Source: an uncultured Hyphomicrobiales bacterium (GTDB lineage: Bacteria > Pseudomonadota > Alphaproteobacteria > Rhizobiales > Xanthobacteraceae). Taken from it: a DNA stretch of 10,614 nt. The notes under the pieces are model-generated. The model saw only the letters and a program-made list of their open reading frames with translations, was not told where the DNA came from and did no database searches. Within the stretch, counting starts at the first letter, position 1. Each line of letters begins with the position of its first letter. Below, piece after piece: positions 1-6,127 of the stretch. The translations under genes were made by a program, and so were the position numbers. Location: contig CAITEM010000288.1 in NCBI GenBank assembly GCA_903891395.1, forward strand, positions 1 through 10,614, written 5' to 3'.

Positions 1-1207
1 CGTAGAACCGCATGATCAGGCTGAACACGGTTGACTTGCCGCCGCCCGACGGTCCGACCAAGGCGGTCAACTGCCCCGGCTCGGCGGTAAAGCTCATGCC
101 GCGCAGCACCGATTCATCGCTGCGGTAATGAAAGCTCACGTCCTCGAGCGTCAGCCGCGCGGTATCGACCTTCAACGGCGGCATGTCGATATCGCTTGGC
201 TCGCTCGGCGGGCTGTCGATCACCTCGAACAGCACGCGTACGCCGACCAGAGCGCTGTTCAATTCGATGTTCAGCCGCGCCAGACGTTTGGCCGGCTCGT
301 AGGCCAGCAGAAACGCCGTAATGAACGAGAAAAACTGCCCCGGCGTCGCGCCGGTGTCGATAACGCGGTAGCCGCCATAGGTAATGGCAATGGCGATGGC
401 GCAGCCGCCCAGCGTTTCCATCAAAGGACTGGCGCGGGCGGAGACGCGCGCCATCTTGTTGGCTTCGTGCTCGACGGCCGCGACATTGTGGTCGAAGCGT
501 TCGCGCATGATGTCTTCGAGCGTGAAGGCCTTGACGATGCGGATGCCTTGCAGGGTCTCTTGCAACGTCTCGAGAATGCGTGTGCCGCCGTGGAATTGCG
601 TGCGTGCGATTACGTAAATGCGCCGCACCAGCTTGCGCAGCACCAGGAACGCCGGCGGCGCCACGACGAAGGCGAAGAACGACATCAACGGGTCCTGCAC
701 CACCATCACGGTGACGAGACCGATCAAGGACAGGAGATCGCGGCCGGCCGAGATCACCAGCAGGTTGATGACCTGCGTCGCCGACGCCGCGCCCGTCGAC
801 AGTCGCGCGATGAATTCAGTCGAGTGCCGGTTGGAGAAGAAGCTCAAGCCCTCGTTGAGCAGTTTGGCGAACACCGCGCGCTGGGTATTGGCGACGATGC
901 GATTGCCGATATGCGACAGCAACACGCTGTGACCGTACGTGGCGACGCCCTTCACCGCGAACAGCGCGGCGGTGATGCCGCCGAGCAGCACGATACCGGC
1001 CAGATTCTTGTTGACGTATGCCTGGTTGATGACGTCGCCGATCAGATAGGCGCTCAGCGCCGTGCAGGCAGCCGACAGCGCCATCAGCACGAAGGCGACG
1101 GCGTACTTGCGCCAATGCACGAGGCCTTGCTCCGTCAGCAGCCGCTTGATCAGGGCCGAAGGGCGGTAGCGCTCGTCTTCTTCCGGTTTGGACGTGAGAT
1201 CTTTCAT
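1..1207 (-). CDS. msbA: MsbA-type ABC exporter, fused permease-ATPase (3' part missing)
   Basis: The first 402 residues of a half-transporter that fuses a membrane domain to an ATPase; the rest lies beyond the left edge. Translating the minus strand from ATG at 1207-1205 gives a soluble N-terminus, an exporter membrane domain at roughly residues 35-310 with hydrophobic helices and the usual family sequence ETLQGIRIVKAF, then the start of the nucleotide-binding domain. Walker A (GPSGGGKST) is at residues 385-393, with Lys391 as the ATP-binding lysine. Family members are about 600 residues, so about 200, including signature, Walker B and H-loop, are not visible. Such proteins flip lipid A-core or other amphiphiles across the inner membrane. 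Neighbouring galE and waaC favour an LPS role, but substrate cannot be read from sequence, so the symbol is tentative. A GAGGG stretch lies only about 3 bases before the start. Confidence 0.85.
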   Translation of the reverse strand, partial: MKDLTSKPEEDERYRPSALIKRLLTEQGLVHWRKYAVAFVLMALSAACTALSAYLIGDVINQAYVNKNLAGIVLLGGITAALFAVKGVATYGHSVLLSHIGNRIVANTQRAVFAKLLNEGLSFFSNRHSTEFIARLSTGAASATQVINLLVISAGRDLLSLIGLVTVMVVQDPLMSFFAFVVAPPAFLVLRKLVRRIYVIARTQFHGGTRILETLQETLQGIRIVKAFTLEDIMRERFDHNVAAVEHEANKMARVSARASPLMETLGGCAIAIAITYGGYRVIDTGATPGQFFSFITAFLLAYEPAKRLARLNIELNSALVGVRVLFEVIDSPPSEPSDIDMPPLKVDTARLTLEDVSFHYRSDESVLRGMSFTAEPGQLTALVGPSGGGKSTVFSLIMRFY

Positions 1208-1379
1208 CCACCCTCTGTCGGGTCGGTTTGGCAGCCTAGCAAAGGTGCTACCGGATTTAGCGCCAGGGTCATGCGCAACAGGGTGCCGCGCAGGGGCAGG
1301 GGTTTCCTGCCCGCTGGAACGGACAATTTCAAGCCAAAAAGTGTATAAAAGCGATGTGAAAACCGTAACTTGGCGGTGA
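1208..1379. other. Spacer between galE and the ABC exporter, with a short hairpin
   Basis: A 172-base spacer separates the galE stop from the exporter start, both on the minus strand. It contains a perfect 7-bp inverted repeat (GGGCAGG at 1294-1300, CCTGCCC at 1306-1312, 5-base loop). No T-run follows on either strand, so it is not a canonical Rho-independent terminator. I see no convincing -35/-10 pair for the exporter. It is therefore open whether the exporter is co-transcribed with galE or has its own promoter here. Confidence 0.4.
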
Positions 1380-2378
1380 TTAAGCCACCGCGGTTTCGCG
1401 CTTGCTGGAAAGCCTGCGTTCCCAGGCGAAAGCGTGCGACACGATGGTGTCGAGGTCCTGGAACTGCGGCCGCCATTCCAGCGTGCCGCGGATGCGATCG
1501 ACATTAGCGACCAAAGCCGCTGGATCGCCGGGCCGGCGCGGGCAGACCTCGACCGGGAAATCGCGGCCGCTGACGCGGCGCACCGCGTCGATGACTTCGA
1601 GCACCGACGCGCCTTTGCCGTAGCCGCAATTGAACGTCTTGCTCTCGCCGCCGCGGCGCAGATAGCCGAGCGCCGCCGAATGGGCGCGCGCCAGATCGCT
1701 GACGTGGATGTAGTCGCGAATGCCGGTGCCGTCCGGCGTCGGGAAATCGGTGCCGTAGATGTCCATCTTCGGCCGCTTGCCGAGCGCCGCTTCGCACGCG
1801 ACTTTGATCAGATGTGTCGCGCCCGCGGTCGATTGACCGGTGCGCAGTTTCGGGTCGGCGCCGGCGACGTTGAAATAGCGCAGAATGACGAACCGCAGGC
1901 CGTGCGCCTTGCCGGCATCGTGCAGCATGATTTCCGACATCAGCTTCGACGTGCCGTAAGGCGAGATCGGCGCCGTCGCGACATTTTCCGGCACGGGATT
2001 CTGCTCGGCGTTGCCGTACACCGCAGCGGTCGACGAGAAGATGAATTGGCGCACGCCGCACTCGATGGCGACGTCGAGCAGCGCGCAGGTGTTCGTCGTG
2101 TTGTTGCGGTAGTATCCGAGCGGATTGCTGATCGAATCCGGCACCACGACCGAGGCGGCAAAATGAATGATGGCGGTGACGCCGTGGCGCTCGATGGTTT
2201 TCTTGACCAGATCGCGGTCGCCCGTGCTGCCGGCGACGAAGGGCACAGAGCCCGGAATCAGGAAGCGGAAGCCGGTCGACAGATTGTCGAGCACGACCAC
2301 CGGCTCGCCGGCGTCCACCAGTTCATGCACCATGTGGCTGCCGATATAGCCAGCGCCGCCCGTGACCAGGATCGTCAT
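1380..2378 (-). CDS. galE: UDP-glucose 4-epimerase (GalE/ExoB)
   Basis: This 332-residue cytoplasmic enzyme is a full-length extended short-chain dehydrogenase. It interconverts UDP-glucose and UDP-galactose using tightly bound NAD and supplies galactose donors for LPS or exopolysaccharide. Visible motifs are the NAD-binding TGGAGYIG at residues 6-13, DNLSTG at 31-36, the FSSTAAVYG strand with Thr117 at the catalytic Ser/Thr position, and the YxxxK pair Tyr141/Lys145. The substrate-binding RYFNVAGAD is at 167-175 and PRRPGDPAALVA at 280-291. E. coli GalE has Tyr299 in the last motif; here the aligned residue is Leu289, which may widen substrate choice towards N-acetylated sugars. The ATG start is supported by GAGGG 8 bases upstream (2387-2391). 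The gene is divergent from waaC and lies upstream of the ABC exporter. The name exoB would be equally fair. Confidence 0.93.
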   Translation of the reverse strand: MTILVTGGAGYIGSHMVHELVDAGEPVVVLDNLSTGFRFLIPGSVPFVAGSTGDRDLVKKTIERHGVTAIIHFAASVVVPDSISNPLGYYRNNTTNTCALLDVAIECGVRQFIFSSTAAVYGNAEQNPVPENVATAPISPYGTSKLMSEIMLHDAGKAHGLRFVILRYFNVAGADPKLRTGQSTAGATHLIKVACEAALGKRPKMDIYGTDFPTPDGTGIRDYIHVSDLARAHSAALGYLRRGGESKTFNCGYGKGASVLEVIDAVRRVSGRDFPVEVCPRRPGDPAALVANVDRIRGTLEWRPQFQDLDTIVSHAFAWERRLSSKRETAVA

Positions 2379-2410
2379 GCTTAATGCCCTCGATAAGGCG
2401 AAAATCTTAA

Positions 2411-2424
2411 CCGGTGACCGGTGA
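2411..2424. repeat. Tandem CCGGTGA repeat
   Basis: Two adjacent copies of CCGGTGA fill 2411-2417 and 2418-2424 in the galE/waaC divergent spacer. Tandem half-sites can mark a regulator site, but two 7-mers in GC-rich DNA could be chance. Confidence 0.35.
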
Positions 2425-2463
2425 ACGAGCCTTTAGGCCGCGCTAGAAGTGGCAGGGTTATGG

Positions 2464-2482
2464 CGGCCATGCTTAATGGCCG
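2464..2482. repeat. Inverted repeat in the galE/waaC spacer
   Basis: CGGCCAT (2464-2470) and ATGGCCG (2476-2482) are perfect 7-bp arms around a 5-base loop, GCTTA. It lies 25 bases before the waaC start. It could be a dimeric regulator site or a short hairpin in the waaC leader. It matches no operator I recognise. Confidence 0.45.
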
Positions 2483-2507
2483 GTATACGAGTATTTAAAG
2501 ACCCGAC

Positions 2508-3446
2508 ATGGCCGATATTCTCTTCATCAAGACCTCTTCGCTGGGCGATGTGATTCATCACATGCCCGCTGTCACCGAGGCGCGCCGCGCGCGCCCGGAC
2601 GACAGATTTGCGTGGCTGGTCGAGGAAGCCTTTGCGCCGCTGGTACGGCTGCACCCGGCGGTGGACGACGTCGTGCCGGTGGCGTGGCGGCGCTGGCGCA
2701 AGTCGCTCTACATGCCGGCGACGCTGCGCGACGTCGCGGAGAACATGCGCTCGCTCGGTTCCAAGTCGTACGACGACGTGGTCGACAGCCAGGGCCTGCT
2801 GCGCACCGCAATCATGAGCCGCTTCGCGCGCGGCACGCGGCACGGCTACGATCGCCGCAGCATCAAGGAGCCGCTGGCGTCCGTCTTCTACGATGTCCGC
2901 CACACCATCAGCCGCGATCTGCACGCCGTGGATCGCAACCGCATTCTAACGGGCAGGGCGCTCGGCTACGAGCCGCACGGCGCGCCCGACTTCGGGCTGG
3001 ATCGCGCACGGCTCAGGACGCCCGGTCCGCGCTACGCGATTTTTCTGCACGCCACCGCGCGCGAGGAAAAGCAGTGGCCCGAACAAAACTGGATCGCGCT
3101 CGGCAAGGCGCTGGGCCTTGACGTCGTGCTGCCCTGGGGCACCGAAACAGAGCGCGCGCGCAGCGACCGTCTCGCCGCCGCGCTGCCGAATGCGCGCGTG
3201 CCGGACCGCCAGCCGCTCGACAGCGTCGCGCGGCTGGTCGCCGGCGCGGAATTCGTCGTCGGCGTCGATACCGGTCTGCTGCACCTCGCTGCCGCGCTCA
3301 ACGTGCCGCTGGTCGCGATCTTTGCCGGCAGCGATCCGGCTTTGACCAGACCGGTGGGCAACGGCCCTCTCGCCGTCCTCGGCAAGCAAGGCGCGCCGCC
3401 TTCGGTCGAGGCGGTGCGGCAAGCCGTCGCCACCGTTGCGCCCTGA
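2508..3446 (+). CDS. waaC: Lipopolysaccharide heptosyltransferase I (WaaC)
   Basis: This 312-residue glycosyltransferase (family 9, GT-B fold) adds the first L-glycero-D-manno-heptose from ADP-heptose to Kdo-lipid A on the cytoplasmic face of the inner membrane. It follows E. coli WaaC closely: KTSSLGDVIHHMPA at residues 8-21 with the catalytic-base Asp14, VPVAWRRWRK at 56-65, VVDSQGLLRTA at 91-101, IKEPLAS at 119-125, FLHATAREEKQWPE at 179-192 with Lys188 at the donor-binding lysine position, LPWGTETERA at 208-217, and VGVDTGLLHLAAAL at 251-264. The length is normal for the family. No clear Shine-Dalgarno sequence precedes the ATG; only AAAGA lies 6 bases upstream. The gene is divergent from galE. 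The next gene starts 80 bases downstream and is unrelated in function. Having WaaC, WaaF and HldD together implies a heptose-containing inner core. Confidence 0.95.
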   Translation: MADILFIKTSSLGDVIHHMPAVTEARRARPDDRFAWLVEEAFAPLVRLHPAVDDVVPVAWRRWRKSLYMPATLRDVAENMRSLGSKSYDDVVDSQGLLRTAIMSRFARGTRHGYDRRSIKEPLASVFYDVRHTISRDLHAVDRNRILTGRALGYEPHGAPDFGLDRARLRTPGPRYAIFLHATAREEKQWPEQNWIALGKALGLDVVLPWGTETERARSDRLAAALPNARVPDRQPLDSVARLVAGAEFVVGVDTGLLHLAAALNVPLVAIFAGSDPALTRPVGNGPLAVLGKQGAPPSVEAVRQAVATVAP

Positions 3447-3516
3447 CATGAAATCGTTTGCGCGTTTCGGCCCGAGTGCTTAGTGAAGCGGTTGAAGCCG
3501 CCGGCCGTACCAACCC

Positions 3517-3520
3517 GAGG
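3517..3520 (+). promoter_or_regulatory. Ribosome binding site fixing the first Bug gene start
   Basis: GAGG lies 6 bases before the ATG at 3527 and directly abuts the alternative ATG at 3521. The spacing selects 3527 and argues against the in-frame TTG at 3458. Confidence 0.6.
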
Positions 3521-3526
3521 ATGACC

Positions 3527-4489
3527 ATGAAGTTCGGAAGACTGTTCTTAGCGTGTGCCGTGTCGATGCTGATGTCGGCGTCCGCCGCGTGGTCGCAAAC
3601 GGCCTATCCCAACCAGATCGTGAAAATCGTGGTGCCGTTCTCCGCCGGCAGCAACACCGACATTCTGGCACGCATCCTTTCCGAAAAGCTCGGGCCGCTT
3701 TGGGGCCAGACGGTCATCGTCGAGAACAAGCCGGGCATTTCCGGCACCATCAGCGTCGCGAACAGTCCGGCGGACGGCTACACGCTGATGCTGACCTCCA
3801 ACGGTCACACCATTCTCAGCGCGTTGAACAAGGATCTGAGCATCGATCCGATCACCGGCTTTGCCGGCGTTGCGGAGGTGGCCTCGGTGCCGCTGGTGCT
3901 GATCGTCGCGCCGGAGGTGCCAGCCACCAATCTCAAGGAATTCATCGCGCTGGCCAAAGCCAAGCCTGGCACGCTGAACTTCGCCTCGGCGGGGCTGGCG
4001 AGCTCGAACTACATCGCGGGCGAACTGCTGAAGCAGACGGCGGCGATCGACATCGTGCACATTCCCTACCGCGGCACGCCGGAGCAACTGACCAGCCTGA
4101 TGCGTGGCGACGCACAACTGAGCATGGCGTTCCTGGGCACGGCGCTCAGCTTCATTCAGGCCGGCAAGGTCCGCGCTCTGGCGATTGCGACGCCGCAACG
4201 CAGTCCGTCGATGCCGGACGTCCCGACTTTCGCCGAGGCCGGTCTGCCGGACTACAAATATGACTCCTGGTTCGGTCTGATGGCGCCCGCCAAGACCCCG
4301 GCGCCGATCCTGAAAAAGATCAGCGACGATGTCGCAAAGGTGATGAAGGAGCCCGAGGTGGCGAAGCGCCTGGAGACCTTGGGCGCGGTGCCGGTCGGCA
4401 ACACGCCCGCGCAGTTCGACGCCATCATCCGCGCGGATGCCGATCGTTACGGCAAGCTGTTGCGCGCCGCCGGCATCACGCCGAAATAA
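3527..4489 (+). CDS. Bug/TctC-family periplasmic solute-binding protein (first copy)
   Basis: This 320-residue exported protein is the extracytoplasmic receptor type used by tripartite tricarboxylate transporters. Family members bind small carboxylates, amino acids, nicotinate or aromatic acids; the ligand here cannot be inferred. A signal peptide covers about residues 1-23 (Lys2/Arg5, a hydrophobic stretch, then the SASAAWS region). The mature protein begins with YPNQIVKIVVPFSAG and Asp45 of the PFxAGxxxD loop. VENKPG is at 65-70, followed by ADGYTL, IPYRG and the late PDVPTFAEAG motif. The reading frame continues upstream to a TTG at 3458, but the ATG at 3527 is the better start: it has GAGG 6 bases upstream (3517-3520) and gives a proper signal peptide. 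ATG at 3521 abuts that GAGG. No TctA or TctB membrane gene is nearby, so it is an orphan in this window. Confidence 0.92.
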   Translation: MKFGRLFLACAVSMLMSASAAWSQTAYPNQIVKIVVPFSAGSNTDILARILSEKLGPLWGQTVIVENKPGISGTISVANSPADGYTLMLTSNGHTILSALNKDLSIDPITGFAGVAEVASVPLVLIVAPEVPATNLKEFIALAKAKPGTLNFASAGLASSNYIAGELLKQTAAIDIVHIPYRGTPEQLTSLMRGDAQLSMAFLGTALSFIQAGKVRALAIATPQRSPSMPDVPTFAEAGLPDYKYDSWFGLMAPAKTPAPILKKISDDVAKVMKEPEVAKRLETLGAVPVGNTPAQFDAIIRADADRYGKLLRAAGITPK

Positions 4490-4516
4490 GCGAGCGGTTC
4501 AAGACGGGCGGAGGCG

Positions 4517-5098
4517 ATGCCGAAGACACGACTGGAAGCATTCAGCGATGGCGTTCTGGCCATCATCATCACCATCATGGTGCTGGAGCTGAAGGTGCCG
4601 CATGGCGAAGACCTTGAGGCGTTGCGGCCCTTGCTGCCCGTGTTTCTCAGCTACGTGCTGAGTTTCGTCTACGTCGGCATCTACTGGAACAACCATCACC
4701 ACATGCTGCACACGGTGAAGAATGTCTCCGGCGGCGTGCTGTGGGCCAATCTGCATCTGCTGTTCTGGTTGTCGCTGTTCCCTTTCGTCACCGCGTGGAT
4801 GGGCGAGAACCATTTCGCGCCGCTGCCGACGGCCCTGTATGGCGTTGTGCTGATGATGGCGGGTTTCGCCTGCTGGATTCTGTCCGGTACGATTATCAAG
4901 CACGACGGCAAGGATTCACTGTTGGCGAAGGCGATCGGCAAGGACATCAAAGGCAAATTGTCGGTCGTGCTTTATATCGTCGCGATCCCGCTGTCGTTTC
5001 TCACGCAATGGGGCGCGGAGATTGCCTACGTTTGCGTCGCGTTGATGTGGCTGGTGCCGGACCGGCGTATCGAGCGGGTGTTGGCTGGGTCGGCATAG
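4517..5098 (+). CDS. TMEM175/DUF1211-family membrane protein, putative K+ channel subunit
   Basis: This 193-residue integral membrane protein carries the family hallmark at its N-terminus: Arg5, then FSDGV at residues 9-13 followed by AI, inside the first helix. I count six hydrophobic segments at roughly 8-28, 39-57, 73-95, 103-127, 147-164 and 166-181, matching the six-helix prokaryotic TMEM175 plan. A histidine-rich WNNHHHML sits at 57-64. Studied members form tetrameric K+-permeable leak channels in which the first helix lines the pore; channel activity here is inferred from the family. The gene starts 27 bases after the first Bug gene and is probably co-transcribed. An in-frame stop at 4487-4489 rules out an upstream start. 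GGAGG is only 2 bases before the ATG, unusually close, so translation may be weak or helped by the upstream gene. Confidence 0.88.
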   Translation: MPKTRLEAFSDGVLAIIITIMVLELKVPHGEDLEALRPLLPVFLSYVLSFVYVGIYWNNHHHMLHTVKNVSGGVLWANLHLLFWLSLFPFVTAWMGENHFAPLPTALYGVVLMMAGFACWILSGTIIKHDGKDSLLAKAIGKDIKGKLSVVLYIVAIPLSFLTQWGAEIAYVCVALMWLVPDRRIERVLAGSA

Positions 5099-5141
5099 CG
5101 GATTGACGCAGTGGTCACGCCGCACCGGCGCGCAATGCGTC

Positions 5142-5159
5142 GTCGGTGTCGACGCCGGT
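5142..5159. terminator. Weak hairpin between convergent genes
   Basis: Bases 5142-5148 and 5153-5159 can form a 7-bp stem containing G-T pairs around the loop TCGA, followed on the plus strand by CTTT. It sits in the 66-base gap between the convergent TMEM175-like gene and the second Bug gene, where a terminator is expected. The short T-run and wobble pairs make this only a candidate. Confidence 0.2.
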
Positions 5160-5164
5160 CTTTG

Positions 5165-6127
5165 TCAGGGCTCGACGCGAATGTGGCCGTCGCGCGCAAC
5201 GGCGGTCCAGCGCGCGATCTCGGTCGTGACCAGCCGGCCAAGGACGCCGGGTTCGCCGCCCTGGACGATCAAGCCTTGCTTGTCGAGATTTGCGGCAACG
5301 CCGGCGTCGTGGATCACGCGATCGATGTCCGCGTTCAGTCGCGCGACGATCGCCGGCGGCGTTCCGGCCGGCGCGAAGACGCCAACCCATGTGACGGCTT
5401 CGAGGCCCGGATAGCCGCTTTCGCCGAGTGTTGGAATGTCGGGGAAGTGAGAGTCGCGCTGCAGGCTGCCGACGGCCAAGCCCCGCAACTTGCCGGCCGC
5501 GATTTGCGGCGCGGCCAGCACGCCCGACATCATTGTAAATTGAGTTTCGCCCGAGATGGTCGCGAGCATCGCCGGTGCGCCACCGCGATAGGGAATTTGC
5601 GTGGCCGCGACCCCAGCCACAGACGCCCACTGCGACAGGACGAGATGGGCCTGACTGGCGACGCCGGGCGTCGCGAAAGAAAATTTATTGGGCTGCGCCT
5701 TCGCCAGCGCCGAGAATTCCTGCATGCTGTTCGCCGGCACCGCCGGATTGACCAAAAACATCAACGCGTTTTTGCCGATCAGAATGACCGGCATGAGATC
5801 GCGTTCCGTGTCGAACGGCATCTTGCGGACGGCGGGATTGACCGAGTGCGAAGCGGGCACAACGACAAGCGTGTAGCCGTCTGGTGCCGACTTCGCAACG
5901 AAGTCGGTGCCGATCAGGTTGTTCGCGCCGGTCTTGTTCTCGATCACGATGGGCTGTTTCAAGGCCTCGACGAGTTTCGGCTGGATGATCCGCGCGACCG
6001 TGTCGTTAATGCCGCCGGGCGAGGCCGGCACGATCAATTTGATCGCATGGTCTGGATAGTCCGCGGCTAACGCCGGCGCTGCCAGTACCAGGGCCAAACC
6101 CAATGCCAGGGATATTCGCACTCTCAT
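5165..6127 (-). CDS. Bug/TctC-family periplasmic solute-binding protein (second copy)
   Basis: This 320-residue periplasmic binding protein belongs to the same family as the one at 3527 but is clearly diverged from it, so the two are not a recent duplication. Its signal peptide is textbook: MRVR, a long Leu/Ala core, and an ALA cleavage motif at residues 19-21. The mature N-terminus reads DYPDHAIKLIVPASPGG with Asp42 in the ligand loop. VIENKTGANN is at 61-70, then APDGYTL, IPYRGGAPA and PDIPTLGESG. Its ATG overlaps the stop of the upstream FAD monooxygenase by four bases (ATGA), with AGAGG about 11 bases upstream inside that gene, so the two are probably translationally coupled. This suggests, but does not prove, that it captures the hydroxylase substrate or a related aromatic compound. 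No TctA/TctB genes are present. Confidence 0.92.
   Translation of the reverse strand: MRVRISLALGLALVLAAPALAADYPDHAIKLIVPASPGGINDTVARIIQPKLVEALKQPIVIENKTGANNLIGTDFVAKSAPDGYTLVVVPASHSVNPAVRKMPFDTERDLMPVILIGKNALMFLVNPAVPANSMQEFSALAKAQPNKFSFATPGVASQAHLVLSQWASVAGVAATQIPYRGGAPAMLATISGETQFTMMSGVLAAPQIAAGKLRGLAVGSLQRDSHFPDIPTLGESGYPGLEAVTWVGVFAPAGTPPAIVARLNADIDRVIHDAGVAANLDKQGLIVQGGEPGVLGRLVTTEIARWTAVARDGHIRVEP
6124..6127 (-). other. ATGA start/stop overlap (hydroxylase / second Bug gene)
   Basis: On the minus strand ATG (6127-6125) of the Bug gene and TGA (6126-6124) of the hydroxylase share two bases in the sequence ATGA. This is the classical arrangement for translational coupling and shows that the two genes form one transcriptional unit. 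Confidence 0.85.

Larger units (their letters stand above)
2379..2507. promoter_or_regulatory. Divergent galE/waaC intergenic region
   Basis: This 129-base spacer must hold the promoters of both galE (minus) and waaC (plus), unless either is transcribed from further away. It is richer in A+T than the flanking genes. It contains a tandem 7-mer CCGGTGA twice (2411-2424), a 7-bp inverted repeat (2464-2482), and an 11-base sequence that recurs at the galE start codon. I see no convincing sigma70 -35/-10 pair. The assignment as a regulatory region is from gene orientation, not from a recognised operator. Confidence 0.5.

Noticed and set aside
1294..1312. Hairpin as a Rho-independent terminator between galE and the exporter
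   Set aside because: The 7-bp stem is perfect, but no T-run follows on either strand and it lies about 70 bases past the galE stop. Noted only as a hairpin.
128..1348. Long open frame of 406 codons on the plus strand
   Set aside because: It lies antisense to the ABC exporter, whose translation shows clear family motifs. The predicted protein is rich in Arg, Gln, His and Asp without any domain, as expected of an antisense frame in GC-rich coding DNA.
1434..2384. Plus-strand open frame of 316 codons
   Set aside because: Antisense to galE, with low-complexity Arg/Ala/Asp composition and no recognisable motif.
2450..2464. Sigma54-like element upstream of waaC (TGGCAG, then TGGC at -12 spacing)
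   Set aside because: GG and GC have the right 10-base spacing, but the -12 element reads TGGC rather than TTGC and the -24 element lacks the final C. There is no enhancer site or reason for sigma54 control of waaC.
3448..3483. An 11-codon open frame just after the waaC stop
   Set aside because: It lacks a ribosome binding site and any recognisable sequence; a frame this short is expected by chance.
3458..3526. N-terminal extension of the first Bug protein from a TTG start
   Set aside because: It would put 23 charged residues before the signal peptide and has no ribosome site, whereas ATG 3527 has GAGG at good spacing.
5111..6070. Plus-strand open frame of 319 codons
   Set aside because: Antisense to the second Bug gene, which has a signal peptide and all family motifs. 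The plus-strand product is Arg/Asp-rich and featureless.
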